In this document: piece by piece, positions 17,802 to 26,189 of the stretch
How positions within the stretch are numbered: position 1 is the first letter of the stretch
How the letters are laid out: every line of letters begins with the position of its first letter
Source of the DNA: Pantoea dispersa
GTDB taxonomy: Bacteria > Pseudomonadota > Gammaproteobacteria > Enterobacterales > Enterobacteriaceae
DNA: 64,000 nt
Direction: 5' to 3'
Assembly (NCBI RefSeq): GCF_014155765.1
Contig: NZ_SCKT01000003.1
Location: 317,304-381,303 of the forward strand
The notes under the pieces: generated by a model
What the model was told of the DNA's origin: nothing
The model's database searches: none
What the model saw: the letters and a program-made list of their open reading frames with translations, nothing else
Translations under genes and position numbers: made by a program

Positions 17802-18540
17802 GTTTCAGAATCGTTTAGTGGGCACGGTGATTCTGGTGGCGATTGGCGTCATCGTGTTGCCGGGTCTGCTGGACGGTAAGAAAAAGCATTATAAAGAGGA
17901 GTTCGCGGCGATTCCGCTGGTGCCAAAGCCTGACGATCAGCAGGACAGCGAAATGGTGCCGCCGGTGACGCAGCCGCTGCCGTCGCAGCCGCCGGAAGGG
18001 GCAAGCGCGGCGCAGCAGGCGCCCGCCAGCAGCGCAACGCAGAGCAGTGCCGCCAGCGGCAGCACGCAGCCAGCGCAAAACAGCCAGCCCAGCGTCGTGA
18101 CGCCGCCGCCGGTGCACCAGCAGCAGAAACCGGCAGAGCAGGTGAAGCCGAAGCCGGTGGAGCAGCCGAAGCCTAAACCGGTGGAGCAGCCGAAACCGAA
18201 GCCGGCAGAACAACCGAAAGCGACAGAACAGCCAAAAACTACAGAGCAACCTAAAGCGGCGGAAACGCCGAAGCAGAGCGAACCGGCCGCGCCAGCAGGA
18301 CAGGCGTATGTGGTACAGCTCGGCGCGCTGAAGAACGCCGCCAAAGTGAATGAGATCGTGGCGCAGCTGCGGCTCTCCGGCTATCGCGCCTTTACCGTGC
18401 CGTCGACGCCGGTGCAGGGGCAGATCACCCGTATTTACGTGGGGCCGGATGCGTCCAAAGCGAAACTGCAGGGCGCACTCGGCGAGCTGAAAGGCATCTC
18501 CGGCCTCGGCGGCGTTGTGAAGCCGTACAGCACACGCTGA
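17791..18540 (+). CDS. dedD: DedD, SPOR-domain cell division protein
   Basis: A 249-residue inner-membrane protein with a short N-terminal cytoplasmic part, one membrane segment (about 10-27), a long Pro/Gln/Lys-rich periplasmic linker and a C-terminal SPOR domain (about 170-249, AYVVQLGALKNAAKVNEIVAQL) that binds denuded glycan strands at the septum. The linker contains tandem KPVEQPKP-type repeats (about 113-161). Translation starts at a GTG inside the end of folC, so the two genes are coupled. A terminator follows. Confidence 0.93.
   Translation: MASKFQNRLVGTVILVAIGVIVLPGLLDGKKKHYKEEFAAIPLVPKPDDQQDSEMVPPVTQPLPSQPPEGASAAQQAPASSATQSSAASGSTQPAQNSQPSVVTPPPVHQQQKPAEQVKPKPVEQPKPKPVEQPKPKPAEQPKATEQPKTTEQPKAAETPKQSEPAAPAGQAYVVQLGALKNAAKVNEIVAQLRLSGYRAFTVPSTPVQGQITRIYVGPDASKAKLQGALGELKGISGLGGVVKPYSTR
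18127..18273 (+). repeat. dedD: Tandem coding repeats in the DedD linker
   Basis: About six imperfect units of the type KP-(V/A)EQPKPKP or (A/T)TEQPK follow one another in residues 113-161 of DedD. The corresponding DNA is a short degenerate tandem array and could change length by slippage. Confidence 0.7.
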
Positions 18541-18550
18541 TCAACTGATA

Positions 18551-18584
18551 AGCCGCGCCGATAGCAGAAACAGGCGCGGCTTTT
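18551..18584 (+). terminator. Terminator of folC-dedD
   Basis: AGCCGCGCC / GGCGCGGCT stem with a 13-nt loop and T-run, 10 bp after dedD. Confidence 0.85.
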
Positions 18585-18654
18585 GGCGTGTTTTTTAGCG
18601 AAGCGTTACTGAAAATTTATGGAATATCAGCAGGTTAAATGGCTGACATCAACA

Positions 18655-18690
18655 AGGGCGAGGAAAGTTTTTTTCATCGCCCTTTTTCTC
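18655..18690 (+). terminator. Second terminator-like hairpin between dedD and cvpA
   Basis: AGGGCGA / TCGCCCT arms with a 15-nt T-rich loop are followed by TTTTCTC. It lies about 70 bp after the dedD terminator and just upstream of the PurR box. It may be a back-up terminator or the end of a short transcript. Confidence 0.5.
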
Positions 18691-18711
18691 GGGACAGAAC
18701 CGGAAAACCCT

Positions 18712-18727
18712 ACGCAAACGTTTTCTT
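18712..18727 (+). promoter_or_regulatory. PurR operator of cvpA-purF
   Basis: ACGCAAACGTTTTCTT matches the PurR consensus ACGCAAACGTTTTCNT at every defined position. It lies over the -35 region of the predicted promoter with -10 TAGAAT at 18735-18740. In E. coli PurR with hypoxanthine or guanine represses this operon. Confidence 0.93.
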
Positions 18728-18734
18728 TTTCTGT

Positions 18735-18740
18735 TAGAAT
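18735..18740 (+). promoter_or_regulatory. Predicted -10 element of the cvpA-purF promoter
   Basis: TAGAAT lies 7 bp after the PurR box and about 50 bp before the cvpA start. No good -35 hexamer stands at 17 bp; the PurR box covers that position. Confidence 0.55.
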
Positions 18741-18790
18741 GCGCCCCGAACTGGATGCAGGGGTGCAAATGCACTGTACTGGAAGCGTTC

Positions 18791-19276
18791 ATGATCTGGA
18801 TTGATTACGTCATTATTGCGGTAGTTGGTTTTTCGGCTCTGGTCAGCCTGATTCGCGGGTTTGTCCGGGAAGCCTTATCTCTTGTTACCTGGGGATGCGC
18901 GTTTTTTGTCGCCAGTCATTACTACGCCTACCTTGCAGTCTGGTTTACAGGTTTTGACGACGAACTGGTTCGCAACGGCATCGCCATCGCGGTGTTATTC
19001 GTTGCCACCCTGATTGTGGGTGCCATCGTGAACTATGTGATCGGCTCGCTGGTTGAGAAAACCGGCTTGTCGGGAACCGACAGGGTGTTGGGGGTCTGTT
19101 TCGGGGCGTTGCGTGGCGTGCTGATTGTATCCGCCATTCTCTTCTTCCTTGATACATTCACCGGCTTTTCAAAAAGTCCGGACTGGCAACAGTCTCAACT
19201 CATTCCCCAGTTCAGTTACATCATCAGGTGGTTTTTCGATTACCTGAAAAGCACGTCGAGTTTTTTACCCCGGTAA
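18791..19276 (+). CDS. cvpA: CvpA family inner-membrane protein
   Basis: A 161-residue protein with four predicted membrane helices (about 3-20, 27-47, 62-85 and 98-122). The N-terminus MIWIDYVIIAVVGFSALVS and the RGFVREALSLVTWG loop are typical. CvpA is named for colicin V production and is linked to envelope stress and bile resistance; the molecular activity is unknown. The ATG at 18791 fits the family start; an upstream ATG at 18755 adds residues with no homology. It is first in the PurR-controlled operon, 33 bp before purF. Confidence 0.93.
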   Translation: MIWIDYVIIAVVGFSALVSLIRGFVREALSLVTWGCAFFVASHYYAYLAVWFTGFDDELVRNGIAIAVLFVATLIVGAIVNYVIGSLVEKTGLSGTDRVLGVCFGALRGVLIVSAILFFLDTFTGFSKSPDWQQSQLIPQFSYIIRWFFDYLKSTSSFLPR

Positions 19277-19309
19277 CACCGGGAGTGCGGCTAATGAGGA
19301 AATGACAAC

Positions 19310-20827
19310 ATGTGCGGTATTGTTGGTATCACCGGTTTTATGCCAGTAAACCAGTCGATCTATGACGCGTTAACGGTGCTGCAGCACCGCGGGCAGGATG
19401 CCGCCGGCATTTGTACCATCGATGCGCTGAACTGCTTCCGTCTGCGTAAGGCCAATGGCCTGGTCAGCGACGTGTTTGAAGCGCGCCACATGCAGCGTTT
19501 GCAGGGAAATATGGGTATCGGCCACGTGCGTTATCCGACTGCCGGCAGCTCCAGCGCCTCTGAAGCGCAGCCCTTCTACGTGAACTCGCCGTACGGCATC
19601 ACGCTGGCTCACAACGGTAACCTGACCAACGCCCATGAACTGCGCAAGCAGCTGTTCGAAGTCGGTCGCCGTCATGTGAATACCACCTCAGATTCCGAAA
19701 TCCTGCTCAACATCTTTGCTCAGGAGCTGGATCGTTTTCAGCACTATCCGCTGGAAGCTGACAACATTTTTGCTGCCGTGGCGGCGGTGCATCAGCAGGT
19801 GCGCGGTGCTTACGCCGTGGTGGCGATGATTATCGGTCACGGCATGGTTGCGTTCCGCGATCCTAACGGTATCCGTCCGCTGGTACTGGGCAAGCGTGAG
19901 CTGGCCGATGGCCGCACCGAATACATGGTGGCCTCAGAGAGCGTGGCGCTGGATACGCTCGGCTTCGAATTTATTCGTGACGTTGCGCCAGGCGAAGCGG
20001 TGTACATCACCGAGCAGGGTCAGCTCTCGACGCGCCAGTGCGCAGAGAACCCGAAAAGCAATCCGTGCCTGTTCGAGTACGTTTACTTTGCGCGTCCGGA
20101 CTCGTTCCTCGACAAGATCTCCGTCTACAGCGCACGCGTGCGCATGGGCACCAAGCTGGGCGAGAAAATTGCCCGCGAGTGGGAAGATCTTGATATTGAC
20201 GTGGTGATCCCGATTCCGGAAACCTCGACCGATACCGCGCTGGAGATCGCCCGTATTCTTGATAAGCCGTACCGCCAGGGTTTTGTGAAAAACCGCTACG
20301 TGGGCCGTACCTTTATTATGCCGGGCCAGCAGCTGCGCCGCAGTGCGGTGCGCCGTAAGCTCAACGCTAACCGCGCTGAGTTCCGCGATAAAAACGTGCT
20401 GCTGGTGGATGACTCGATTGTGCGCGGCACCACCTCTGAGCAGATTATCGAGATGGCGCGTGAAGCGGGCGCGAAGCGCGTCTATCTGGCGTCGGCGGCA
20501 CCGGAAATCCGCTTCCCTAACGTCTACGGCATCGATATGCCGAGCGCTACCGAGCTGATTGCGCACGGCCGTGAAGTGGAAGAGATTCGTCAGCTGATTA
20601 AAGCCGATGCGCTGATTTTCCAGGATCTGCAGGATCTGATCGACGCGGTGCGTGAAGAGAACCCGGATATTGCCCAGTTCGAATGCTCGGTGTTCAACGG
20701 CATCTACGTCACCAAAGACGTTGACCTGCAGTATCTGGAATATCTGCAGTCGCTGCGTAACGACGATGCTAAAGCGATTGCGCGTCAGAACGAAGTGGAG
20801 AACCTGGAACTGCATAACGAAGGTTAA
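19310..20827 (+). CDS. purF: Amidophosphoribosyltransferase
   Basis: Catalyses the first committed step of purine synthesis, PRPP plus glutamine to phosphoribosylamine. The 505-residue enzyme has the class II glutamine amidotransferase domain with the N-terminal nucleophile Cys2 ([10 protein letters not shown], Met removed) and a C-terminal phosphoribosyltransferase domain with the PRPP loop [13 protein letters not shown] (about 363-375). The start has GAGGAAA upstream. It is transcribed with cvpA from the PurR promoter and ends at a strong terminator. Confidence 0.98.
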   Translation: MCGIVGITGFMPVNQSIYDALTVLQHRGQDAAGICTIDALNCFRLRKANGLVSDVFEARHMQRLQGNMGIGHVRYPTAGSSSASEAQPFYVNSPYGITLAHNGNLTNAHELRKQLFEVGRRHVNTTSDSEILLNIFAQELDRFQHYPLEADNIFAAVAAVHQQVRGAYAVVAMIIGHGMVAFRDPNGIRPLVLGKRELADGRTEYMVASESVALDTLGFEFIRDVAPGEAVYITEQGQLSTRQCAENPKSNPCLFEYVYFARPDSFLDKISVYSARVRMGTKLGEKIAREWEDLDIDVVIPIPETSTDTALEIARILDKPYRQGFVKNRYVGRTFIMPGQQLRRSAVRRKLNANRAEFRDKNVLLVDDSIVRGTTSEQIIEMAREAGAKRVYLASAAPEIRFPNVYGIDMPSATELIAHGREVEEIRQLIKADALIFQDLQDLIDAVREENPDIAQFECSVFNGIYVTKDVDLQYLEYLQSLRNDDAKAIARQNEVENLELHNEG

Positions 20828-20846
20828 GGTCAGTCTCAGGCAGACG

Positions 20847-20882
20847 AAACAGGGCGGGCGCAATCCCGCCCTGTTTGTTTTT
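20847..20882 (+). terminator. Terminator of purF
   Basis: AAACAGGGCGGG / CCCGCCCTGTTT is a 12-bp stem with a 6-nt loop and T-rich tail, 19 bp after purF. Confidence 0.92.
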
Positions 20883-20940
20883 GTATTTATGGCGGCGGAG
20901 CGGCTATTATTGGCGCACTCTTTTGCAGCAAGGCTGAATT

Positions 20941-21510
20941 ATGAAACGACTCATCATTGGTATTTCCGGCGCCAGCGGCGCGATCTACGGCGTGCGTATG
21001 CTGCAGGTGCTGCAACCGTTAGCCGAAGTGGAAACCCATCTGGTGATGAGCCCGGCGGCGCGGCAGACACTGGCGCTGGAGACCGATTACAGCCTGCGTG
21101 ACGTGCAGGCGCTGGCCGATGTGGTGCACGATGTGCGCGATATCGCCGCCAGCATCTCGTCCGGCTCGTTCAAAACGCTGGGTATGGCAATTCTGCCGTG
21201 TTCCATGAAAACCCTGTCCGGCATTGTGCACAGCTACAGCGACAGTCTGCTGACGCGCGCCGCCGACGTGGTGCTGAAAGAGCAGCGCCGGCTGGTCCTA
21301 TGCGTGCGGGAAACCCCGCTGCATCTCGGTCATCTGCGCATGATGACCACCGCCGCCGAGCTTGGGGCGCTGATTATGCCGCCGGTGCCGGCGTTTTATC
21401 ACCGCCCGCAGTGCATCCACGATTTGATTGATCAGACGGTCAACCGCGTGCTGGATCAGTTTGATATCGAGCTGCCGGAAGATCTGTTTACCCGCTGGCA
21501 GGGTGCATGA
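20941..21510 (+). CDS. ubiX: Flavin prenyltransferase UbiX
   Basis: Prenylates FMN with dimethylallyl phosphate to give the prenyl-FMN cofactor of the UbiD decarboxylase in ubiquinone synthesis. The 189-residue flavoprotein shows the N-terminal FMN motif IIGISGASGAIYGVRMLQ, ISSGSFKTLGMAILPCSMKT, and the C-terminal MPPVPAFYHRPQ. It follows purF after a terminator, as in E. coli, and may rely on partial readthrough or its own promoter. Confidence 0.95.
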   Translation: MKRLIIGISGASGAIYGVRMLQVLQPLAEVETHLVMSPAARQTLALETDYSLRDVQALADVVHDVRDIAASISSGSFKTLGMAILPCSMKTLSGIVHSYSDSLLTRAADVVLKEQRRLVLCVRETPLHLGHLRMMTTAAELGALIMPPVPAFYHRPQCIHDLIDQTVNRVLDQFDIELPEDLFTRWQGA

Positions 21511-21521
21511 TGGTGCAATAA

Positions 21522-21538
21522 TGCACTGAATGCGTGCA
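21522..21538. promoter_or_regulatory. Candidate NtrC enhancer site upstream of the histidine/basic amino acid importer
   Basis: TGCACTGAATGCGTGCA has the NtrC dyad layout TGCAC-N7-GTGCA with both arms perfect. It lies about 200 bp upstream of the start predicted for the sigma54-type promoter at 21706-21721, a usual enhancer distance. Confidence 0.55.
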
Positions 21539-21670
21539 AAAGCGCGGGGCCGATCACTGTTCGTGCATCTTGTGCACCAAAAGTTAACAATCTCACTTTT
21601 TCTTCCTCACACCGCTGTTATATTTCCCTCACAAACTAAGTGCTTGCGTCGCAGATGGACGCGGTATTTA

Positions 21671-21684
21671 GTGCGCCTGCGCAC
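21671..21684. repeat. Palindrome upstream of the sigma54-type promoter
   Basis: GTGCGC-CT-GCGCAC is a perfect inverted repeat between the NtrC-like site and the promoter. Its function is unknown. Confidence 0.4.
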
Positions 21685-21705
21685 AGTTTCGCCGATTTGC
21701 ACAAC

Positions 21706-21721
21706 TGGCATGAAACCTGCA
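21706..21721 (+). promoter_or_regulatory. Sigma54-type (RpoN) promoter of hisJQMP
   Basis: TGGCATGAAACCTGCA has the invariant GG (21707-21708) and GC (21719-21720) separated by ten bases, and agrees with TGGCAC-N5-TTGCA at most positions. The start of transcription would be near 21732, about 53 nt before the hisJ ATG. Nitrogen-limitation control of these transporters is known in enterobacteria. Confidence 0.7.
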
Positions 21722-21784
21722 AAACATTCAGCGCAAACACATCACGCACCACATAACAATAAGCACTTCACTTGAGGGTTACCT

Positions 21785-22567
21785 ATGAAAAAGCGAGTTC
21801 TGGCTCTTTCTCTGATGCTGGCTATGTCCGGCGCTGCGAGCGTGTTCGCAGCGGTACCGCAGTCGCTGCGCATCGGGACCGATCCAACTTACCCGCCGTT
21901 TGAGTCCAAGAACGCGCAGGGCCAGCTGGTTGGCTTTGATATCGACCTGGCCAACGAGATCTGTAAGCGTATCAAGACCAAATGTACTTATGTGGAAAGT
22001 GATTTCGATGCGCTGATCCCGTCGCTGAAAGCGAAGAAGATCGACGCCATCATCTCTTCACTCTCGATCACCGAGAAACGTCAGGAAGAGATCGCCTTCT
22101 CGGAAAAACTGTATGCAGCGAACGCGCGTTTAGTGGCGCCGAAGGGGTCTAAACTGCAGCCGACCATTGAGTCGCTGAAGGGCAAGAACATCGGCCTGCT
22201 GCAGGGCACCACGCAGGAAACCTACGCCAATGAATACTGGCGTCCAAAAGGGGTGACCGTCACGCCGTATGCCAACCAGGATCTGGTGTATCAGGACCTG
22301 AACGCTGGCCGTATTGATGCGGCGTTCCAGGATGAAGTGCAGGCGAGCGAAGGCTTCCTTAAGCAGCCGGTCGGGAAAAACTACGCGTTCGCCGGTCCGG
22401 CGGTGAAAGATGACAAAATCTTTGGCGTCGGCACCGGTATGGGCCTGCGTAAAGATGACGCCGATCTGAAAGCTGCCATCGACAAAGCCTTTAACGACAT
22501 GCGCAAAGACGGTACCTACGACAAGATTGCGAAGAAGTACTTTGATTTCAACGTTTACGGCGATTAA
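21785..22567 (+). CDS. hisJ: Periplasmic histidine / lysine-arginine-ornithine binding protein (HisJ/ArgT family)
   Basis: A 260-residue solute-binding protein with a 22-residue signal peptide ([20 protein letters not shown], cut after VFA). [15 protein letters not shown] and [17 protein letters not shown] are family motifs. E. coli and Salmonella carry two paralogs, argT and hisJ; here there is one. It mixes features of both: [16 protein letters not shown] and the end NVYGD are ArgT-like, [10 protein letters not shown] is HisJ-like. The phenylalanine in SDFDAL stands where, from memory, HisJ has leucine and LAO protein phenylalanine in the pocket, so basic amino acids may be preferred. Ligand choice is inference. 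Confidence 0.9.
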   Translation: MKKRVLALSLMLAMSGAASVFAAVPQSLRIGTDPTYPPFESKNAQGQLVGFDIDLANEICKRIKTKCTYVESDFDALIPSLKAKKIDAIISSLSITEKRQEEIAFSEKLYAANARLVAPKGSKLQPTIESLKGKNIGLLQGTTQETYANEYWRPKGVTVTPYANQDLVYQDLNAGRIDAAFQDEVQASEGFLKQPVGKNYAFAGPAVKDDKIFGVGTGMGLRKDDADLKAAIDKAFNDMRKDGTYDKIAKKYFDFNVYGD

Positions 22568-22623
22568 GACTCCTGTTCCTGGACGGGTGTATTGAGTCAC
22601 GCCAACGTGGGTCATAACTATTC

Positions 22624-22657
22624 ACTCCGGGCGCTTACTTATGTAAACTCCCGGAGT
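22624..22657 (+). other. Intercistronic hairpin between hisJ and hisQ
   Basis: ACTCCGGG / CCCGGAGT arms enclose an 18-nt loop that itself contains TTAC/GTAA. There is no T-run. Such stems between a binding-protein gene and its permease genes can protect the upstream mRNA and lower downstream expression. Confidence 0.55.
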
Positions 22658-22761
22658 TCATACGCTTGCCACCATCCTTCCGTGATTCACATCCCTGGTC
22701 AGGACTGTCCGTGTGTTGTTGGACAGCGTTTGTTTATTTCCCTCACGACAGGATCGAACCC

Positions 22762-23448
22762 ATGTTGTATGGCTATTCTGAAGTAATTCTCAAAGGCACG
22801 CTGGTGACCCTTGAGCTGGCGCTCAGCTCGGTGGTGCTGGCCGTGGTGCTGGGCCTGATAGGGGCCGGTGCCAAACTCTCCCGCAATCGCCCGCTGGCGA
22901 TGATTTTTGAAGGCTACACCACGCTAATCCGTGGCGTGCCCGACCTGGTGCTGATGCTGCTGATCTTTTACGGTCTGCAGATTGCCCTCAATGCCGTAAC
23001 CGATGCGCTCGGCATGGCGCAGTTTGATATCGACCCGATGGTGGCCGGTATTATTACGCTCGGCTTCATCTACGGTGCTTACTTCACTGAAACCTTCCGT
23101 GGCGCGTTTCTCGCGGTGCCGAAAGGGCAGATTGAAGCCGCCACCGCCTTCGGCTTTACCGGCGCGCAAACTTTCCGTCGCATTCTGTTCCCGGCGATGA
23201 TGCGCTTTGCGCTGCCCGGCATCGGCAACAACTGGCAGGTGATTCTCAAAGCCACCGCGCTGGTGTCGCTGCTCGGCCTTGAAGATGTGGTAAAAGCCAC
23301 GCAGCTGGCCGGCAAAAGTACCTGGCAACCGTTTTACTTCGCGATTGTTGCCGGGGTGATTTATCTGGTGTTTACCACGCTGTCCAACGGCGTGCTGTGG
23401 TGGCTTGAACGCCGCTACTCGGTAGGGGTGAAAAGGGCAGAGTTATGA
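22762..23448 (+). CDS. hisQ: Histidine/basic amino acid ABC transporter permease HisQ
   Basis: A 228-residue inner-membrane permease, the same length as enterobacterial HisQ. It has about five membrane helices and the EAA loop that contacts the ATPase (EAATAFGFTGAQTFRRILFP, about 132-151). It pairs with HisM. The ATG at 22762 was chosen with AGGA eight bases upstream; a longer in-frame start at 22666 falls within the intercistronic region. It overlaps hisM by four bases. Confidence 0.95.
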   Translation: MLYGYSEVILKGTLVTLELALSSVVLAVVLGLIGAGAKLSRNRPLAMIFEGYTTLIRGVPDLVLMLLIFYGLQIALNAVTDALGMAQFDIDPMVAGIITLGFIYGAYFTETFRGAFLAVPKGQIEAATAFGFTGAQTFRRILFPAMMRFALPGIGNNWQVILKATALVSLLGLEDVVKATQLAGKSTWQPFYFAIVAGVIYLVFTTLSNGVLWWLERRYSVGVKRAEL

Positions 23449-24161
23449 TCGAGATTATTCAGGAGTACTGGAAACAACTGCTCTGGACCGACGGTTACCG
23501 TTTTACCGGCGTGGCCATCACGCTGTGGCTGCTGATTCTGTCCGTAGTGATTGGCGGTAGCCTTGCGGTGCTGCTGGCCATCGCGCGCGTGTCGCCAAAT
23601 CGCTATATCTCCACGCCGGTGTGGCTGTTTACCTATGTGTTTCGCGGCACGCCGCTGTATGTGCAGCTGCTGGTGTTCTATTCCGGCATGTACACGCTGG
23701 AGGTGGTGAAAGGCTCCGAGCTGCTGAACGCCTTCTTCCGCAGTGGCCTGAACTGTACGCTGCTGGCATTTACCCTGAACACCTGTGCTTATACCACCGA
23801 GATTTTTGCCGGTGCCATTCGCGCCGTGCCACACGGTGAAATCGAAGCCGCGCGCGCCTATGGTTTCTCGCCGTTTAAACTTTACCGCTGCATCATTCTG
23901 CCGTCGGCGCTGCGCACCGCGCTGCCCGCCTACAGCAATGAAGTGATTCTGATGCTGCACTCCACCGCGCTGGCGTTCACCGCCACCGTGCCGGATTTGC
24001 TAAAAATCGCGCGCGATATCAACTCGGCGACCTATCAGCCGTTCACCGCGTTCGGCATCGCTGCGGTGCTGTACCTGATTATCTCTTACGTGCTGATTAG
24101 CCTGTTCCGCCTTGCGGAGCGCCGCTTCCTCGCGCATGTGAAACCCTCTTCGTCGCACTGA
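23445..24161 (+). CDS. hisM: Histidine/basic amino acid ABC transporter permease HisM
   Basis: A 238-residue permease and partner of HisQ. Five membrane helices and the EAA loop [20 protein letters not shown] (about 136-155) are visible. The start overlaps the hisQ stop (ATGA), giving translational coupling, and hisP follows two bases after its stop. Confidence 0.95.
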   Translation: MIEIIQEYWKQLLWTDGYRFTGVAITLWLLILSVVIGGSLAVLLAIARVSPNRYISTPVWLFTYVFRGTPLYVQLLVFYSGMYTLEVVKGSELLNAFFRSGLNCTLLAFTLNTCAYTTEIFAGAIRAVPHGEIEAARAYGFSPFKLYRCIILPSALRTALPAYSNEVILMLHSTALAFTATVPDLLKIARDINSATYQPFTAFGIAAVLYLIISYVLISLFRLAERRFLAHVKPSSSH

Positions 24162-24163
24162 GT

Positions 24164-24943
24164 ATGACTATGGCTGAAAATAAATTAAGCGTTACCGAAC
24201 TGCATAAGCGTTACGGTGAACATGAAGTTCTGAAGGGCGTGTCGCTGCAGGCCAACGCCGGCGATGTGATCAGCATTATTGGCTCTTCCGGTTCCGGGAA
24301 AAGTACCTTTTTACGCTGCATCAACTTCCTCGAAAAGCCGAGTGAAGGCACCATCGCGGTTAACAACGAGGCGATAAACCTGGTGCGCGACACCGATGGC
24401 CAGCTGAAAGTGGCCAACAAGGAGCAGCTGCGTTCGCTGCGTACCCGGCTGACTATGGTGTTCCAGCACTTCAATTTGTGGAGCCACATGACGGTGCTGG
24501 ATAACGTTACTGAAGCACCGATTCAGGTGCTGGGGCTGAGCAAAGCCGAAGCGCGCGAGCGGGCAATTAAATACCTCGATAAAGTCGGTATTGATGCGCG
24601 CGCGCGTGCCAAATACCCGGTGCATCTGTCAGGCGGCCAGCAGCAGCGTGTTTCGATTGCCCGCGCGCTGGCGATGGAGCCGGAAGTGTTGCTGTTTGAC
24701 GAACCGACCTCGGCGCTCGATCCGGAGCTGGTAGGCGAAGTGCTGCGCATCATGCAGAAGCTGGCCGAAGAGGGCAAAACCATGGTGGTAGTGACGCACG
24801 AGATGGAGTTCGCCCGTCACGTATCCAACCACGTGATTTTCCTGCATCAGGGCAAAATCGAAGAGCAGGGCGCGCCAGACGAACTGTTCGGCAACCCGAA
24901 AAGTCCGCGCCTGCAGCAGTTTTTGAAGGGATCGTTGAAATAG
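24164..24943 (+). CDS. hisP: Histidine/basic amino acid ABC transporter ATPase HisP
   Basis: A 259-residue cytoplasmic ATPase that drives HisQM. Walker [10 protein letters not shown] (about 40-48), signature LSGGQQQR (about 155-162) and Walker [15 protein letters not shown] are complete, and the Q-loop is in [13 protein letters not shown] second ATG six bases downstream (MAENKLSV) is equally possible as the start and is closer to the E. coli N-terminus. It is the last gene of hisJQMP, followed by a double palindrome. Confidence 0.97.
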   Translation: MTMAENKLSVTELHKRYGEHEVLKGVSLQANAGDVISIIGSSGSGKSTFLRCINFLEKPSEGTIAVNNEAINLVRDTDGQLKVANKEQLRSLRTRLTMVFQHFNLWSHMTVLDNVTEAPIQVLGLSKAEARERAIKYLDKVGIDARARAKYPVHLSGGQQQRVSIARALAMEPEVLLFDEPTSALDPELVGEVLRIMQKLAEEGKTMVVVTHEMEFARHVSNHVIFLHQGKIEEQGAPDELFGNPKSPRLQQFLKGSLK

Positions 24944-24959
24944 GTTTCTGAACCGTTGC

Positions 24960-25021
24960 GGCGCAATGTATTGCGCGTTTCCCGGCGATGCGGCGGACAA
25001 ATCCGCGCGATACATCGCGCC
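24960..25021. repeat. Composite palindromic element between convergent hisP and dalR
   Basis: An 18-bp unit GGCGCAATGTATTGCGCG (24960-24977) recurs inverted at 25004-25021 as CGCGCGATACATCGCGCC. The units differ at two paired positions, so each stays a palindrome of the form GCGCRAT-NN-ATYGCGC. The whole can fold as two hairpins or one long one. It resembles a REP-type dispersed element and may end transcription from both sides; only one copy is in this window. Confidence 0.65.
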
Positions 25022-25045
25022 GTGACGAATCACAGAAATTTTTAA

Positions 25046-25993
25046 TTAATCATGCAGCAGTTTCAGCGCGGTGTCTTCATCCGTCACCAGCCCGGAGATC
25101 CAGCCGCCGTGCAGCGCGGCGTGAATCGCTGCGTATTTGCGCGCGCTGCCGGCAAAGCCGATGATATTGCGCTGCGTCTGGCTCTCCAGCAGCACGCTGG
25201 TCAGCAGCTCATCGGTTTCGCCGTATACCCGCTCTCCCTGCTGATTGAAAAAATGCCCCAGCATTTCACCCACCACGCCGCGCGCGTTGAGCGCTTCTAC
25301 CTGCGCATCGGTGATAAAGCCTTCGGCATTGAGCGGGCAGCCCGGCATCACTTCGCCAATGCCGACAAACGCCACGTTAGCCTGCAGCGCACGCTGGGTG
25401 ACGCGCTGATAGACCTGATGCTGCACCCACATCGTCTTATCCTGCGGCGTGTCAGCATACAGCGGTGCCGGAATGAAGAAATATTTGCCCTGCATCTTCT
25501 CCGCCATTTTCAGCGGTACGTCGTAGCGGGTACCGGAATCGTCACGCGCAATCGCGCCGATCATTGACACACACTGATGCTGGGGCCGTTCAACCCACGG
25601 CAGCGCATCAATCATTGAGCGCAGCGTTTTGCCGGAACCGATGCCAAACACCTGCGGCGTCTCTTCGTTGATAAACTGCGCCATCACCGCCGCGCCTTCC
25701 ACCGCCAGCATTTGCTGAATCGCCTCATCATCCAGCCCGGCTGACGGCACCACGCGGCACAGCGTCAGGCCAAACTTTTGTTCGATCTCGCGCGCCAGAT
25801 GCAGGCAGTGCGTGACCGGATGGTCGATCTTCACGCTGACCATGCCCATCTCACGCGCGCTGGAGACCAGCCGCTGCGCCACCTGCCGCGATAAGCCCAG
25901 CGCGCGCGCAATCTCCTGCTGCGTGACGCCTGCCACGTAATACATCCACGCTGCCCGCGCTGCCAGCTCCTGCTTCTTCTCTTCTCTGCTCAT
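25046..25993 (-). CDS. dalR: SorC-family sugar-responsive regulator, probable DalR
   Basis: A 315-residue protein with an N-terminal helix-turn-helix (about 22-45, VTQQEIARALGLSRQVAQRL) and a C-terminal sugar-phosphate-binding domain of the SorC/DeoR type (about 60-312, VFGIGSGKTLRSMIDALP, NVAFVGIGEV). It is divergent from dalD-dalK-dalT. The Klebsiella arabinitol regulator DalR belongs to the same family with similar length, so it probably controls the arabinitol operon in response to polyol or a phosphate ester. Effector and DNA site are inferred. Confidence 0.85.
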   Translation of the reverse strand: MSREEKKQELAARAAWMYYVAGVTQQEIARALGLSRQVAQRLVSSAREMGMVSVKIDHPVTHCLHLAREIEQKFGLTLCRVVPSAGLDDEAIQQMLAVEGAAVMAQFINEETPQVFGIGSGKTLRSMIDALPWVERPQHQCVSMIGAIARDDSGTRYDVPLKMAEKMQGKYFFIPAPLYADTPQDKTMWVQHQVYQRVTQRALQANVAFVGIGEVMPGCPLNAEGFITDAQVEALNARGVVGEMLGHFFNQQGERVYGETDELLTSVLLESQTQRNIIGFAGSARKYAAIHAALHGGWISGLVTDEDTALKLLHD

Positions 25994-26055
25994 CGCCTTG
26001 TTCCGTCAAACTCCGATGCGCCAGTTTATCGCGTCTTGCCCCTGAAGCGTTAACT

Positions 26056-26083
26056 GAGCAAAAGCCCTAAAAAAGAGCAAAAG
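26056..26083 (+). promoter_or_regulatory. Candidate DalR operator: direct repeat
   Basis: GAGCAAAAG occurs at 26056-26064 and 26075-26083, 19 bp apart (nearly two helical turns), between dalR and dalD and just upstream of the CRP-like site. Confidence 0.45.
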
Positions 26084-26090
26084 TATTAAA

Positions 26091-26106
26091 TGTGATGGAT
26101 CTCGCA
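26091..26106 (+). promoter_or_regulatory. Probable CRP-cAMP site of the dal operon
   Basis: TGTGA-TGGATC-TCGCA matches the CRP core TGTGA-N6-TCACA at nine of ten positions. It lies about 84 bp before the dalD start, suitable for activation of a catabolic operon. Confidence 0.7.
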
Positions 26107-26189
26107 GAACGATCGCCCTGCCGGCGACTATGCTACGCCTCATCGGGCAAATGCCCTCCATTGTGGCAAATGTTTATTTCGAGGCAACT

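Noticed and set aside
18619-18804. Possible 61-codon gene upstream of cvpA
   Set aside because: It runs through a terminator hairpin and the PurR operator; translation is unlikely.
21530-21775. Possible 81-codon gene upstream of hisJ
   Set aside because: It covers the NtrC-like site and the sigma54 promoter and has no plausible ribosome site or domain.
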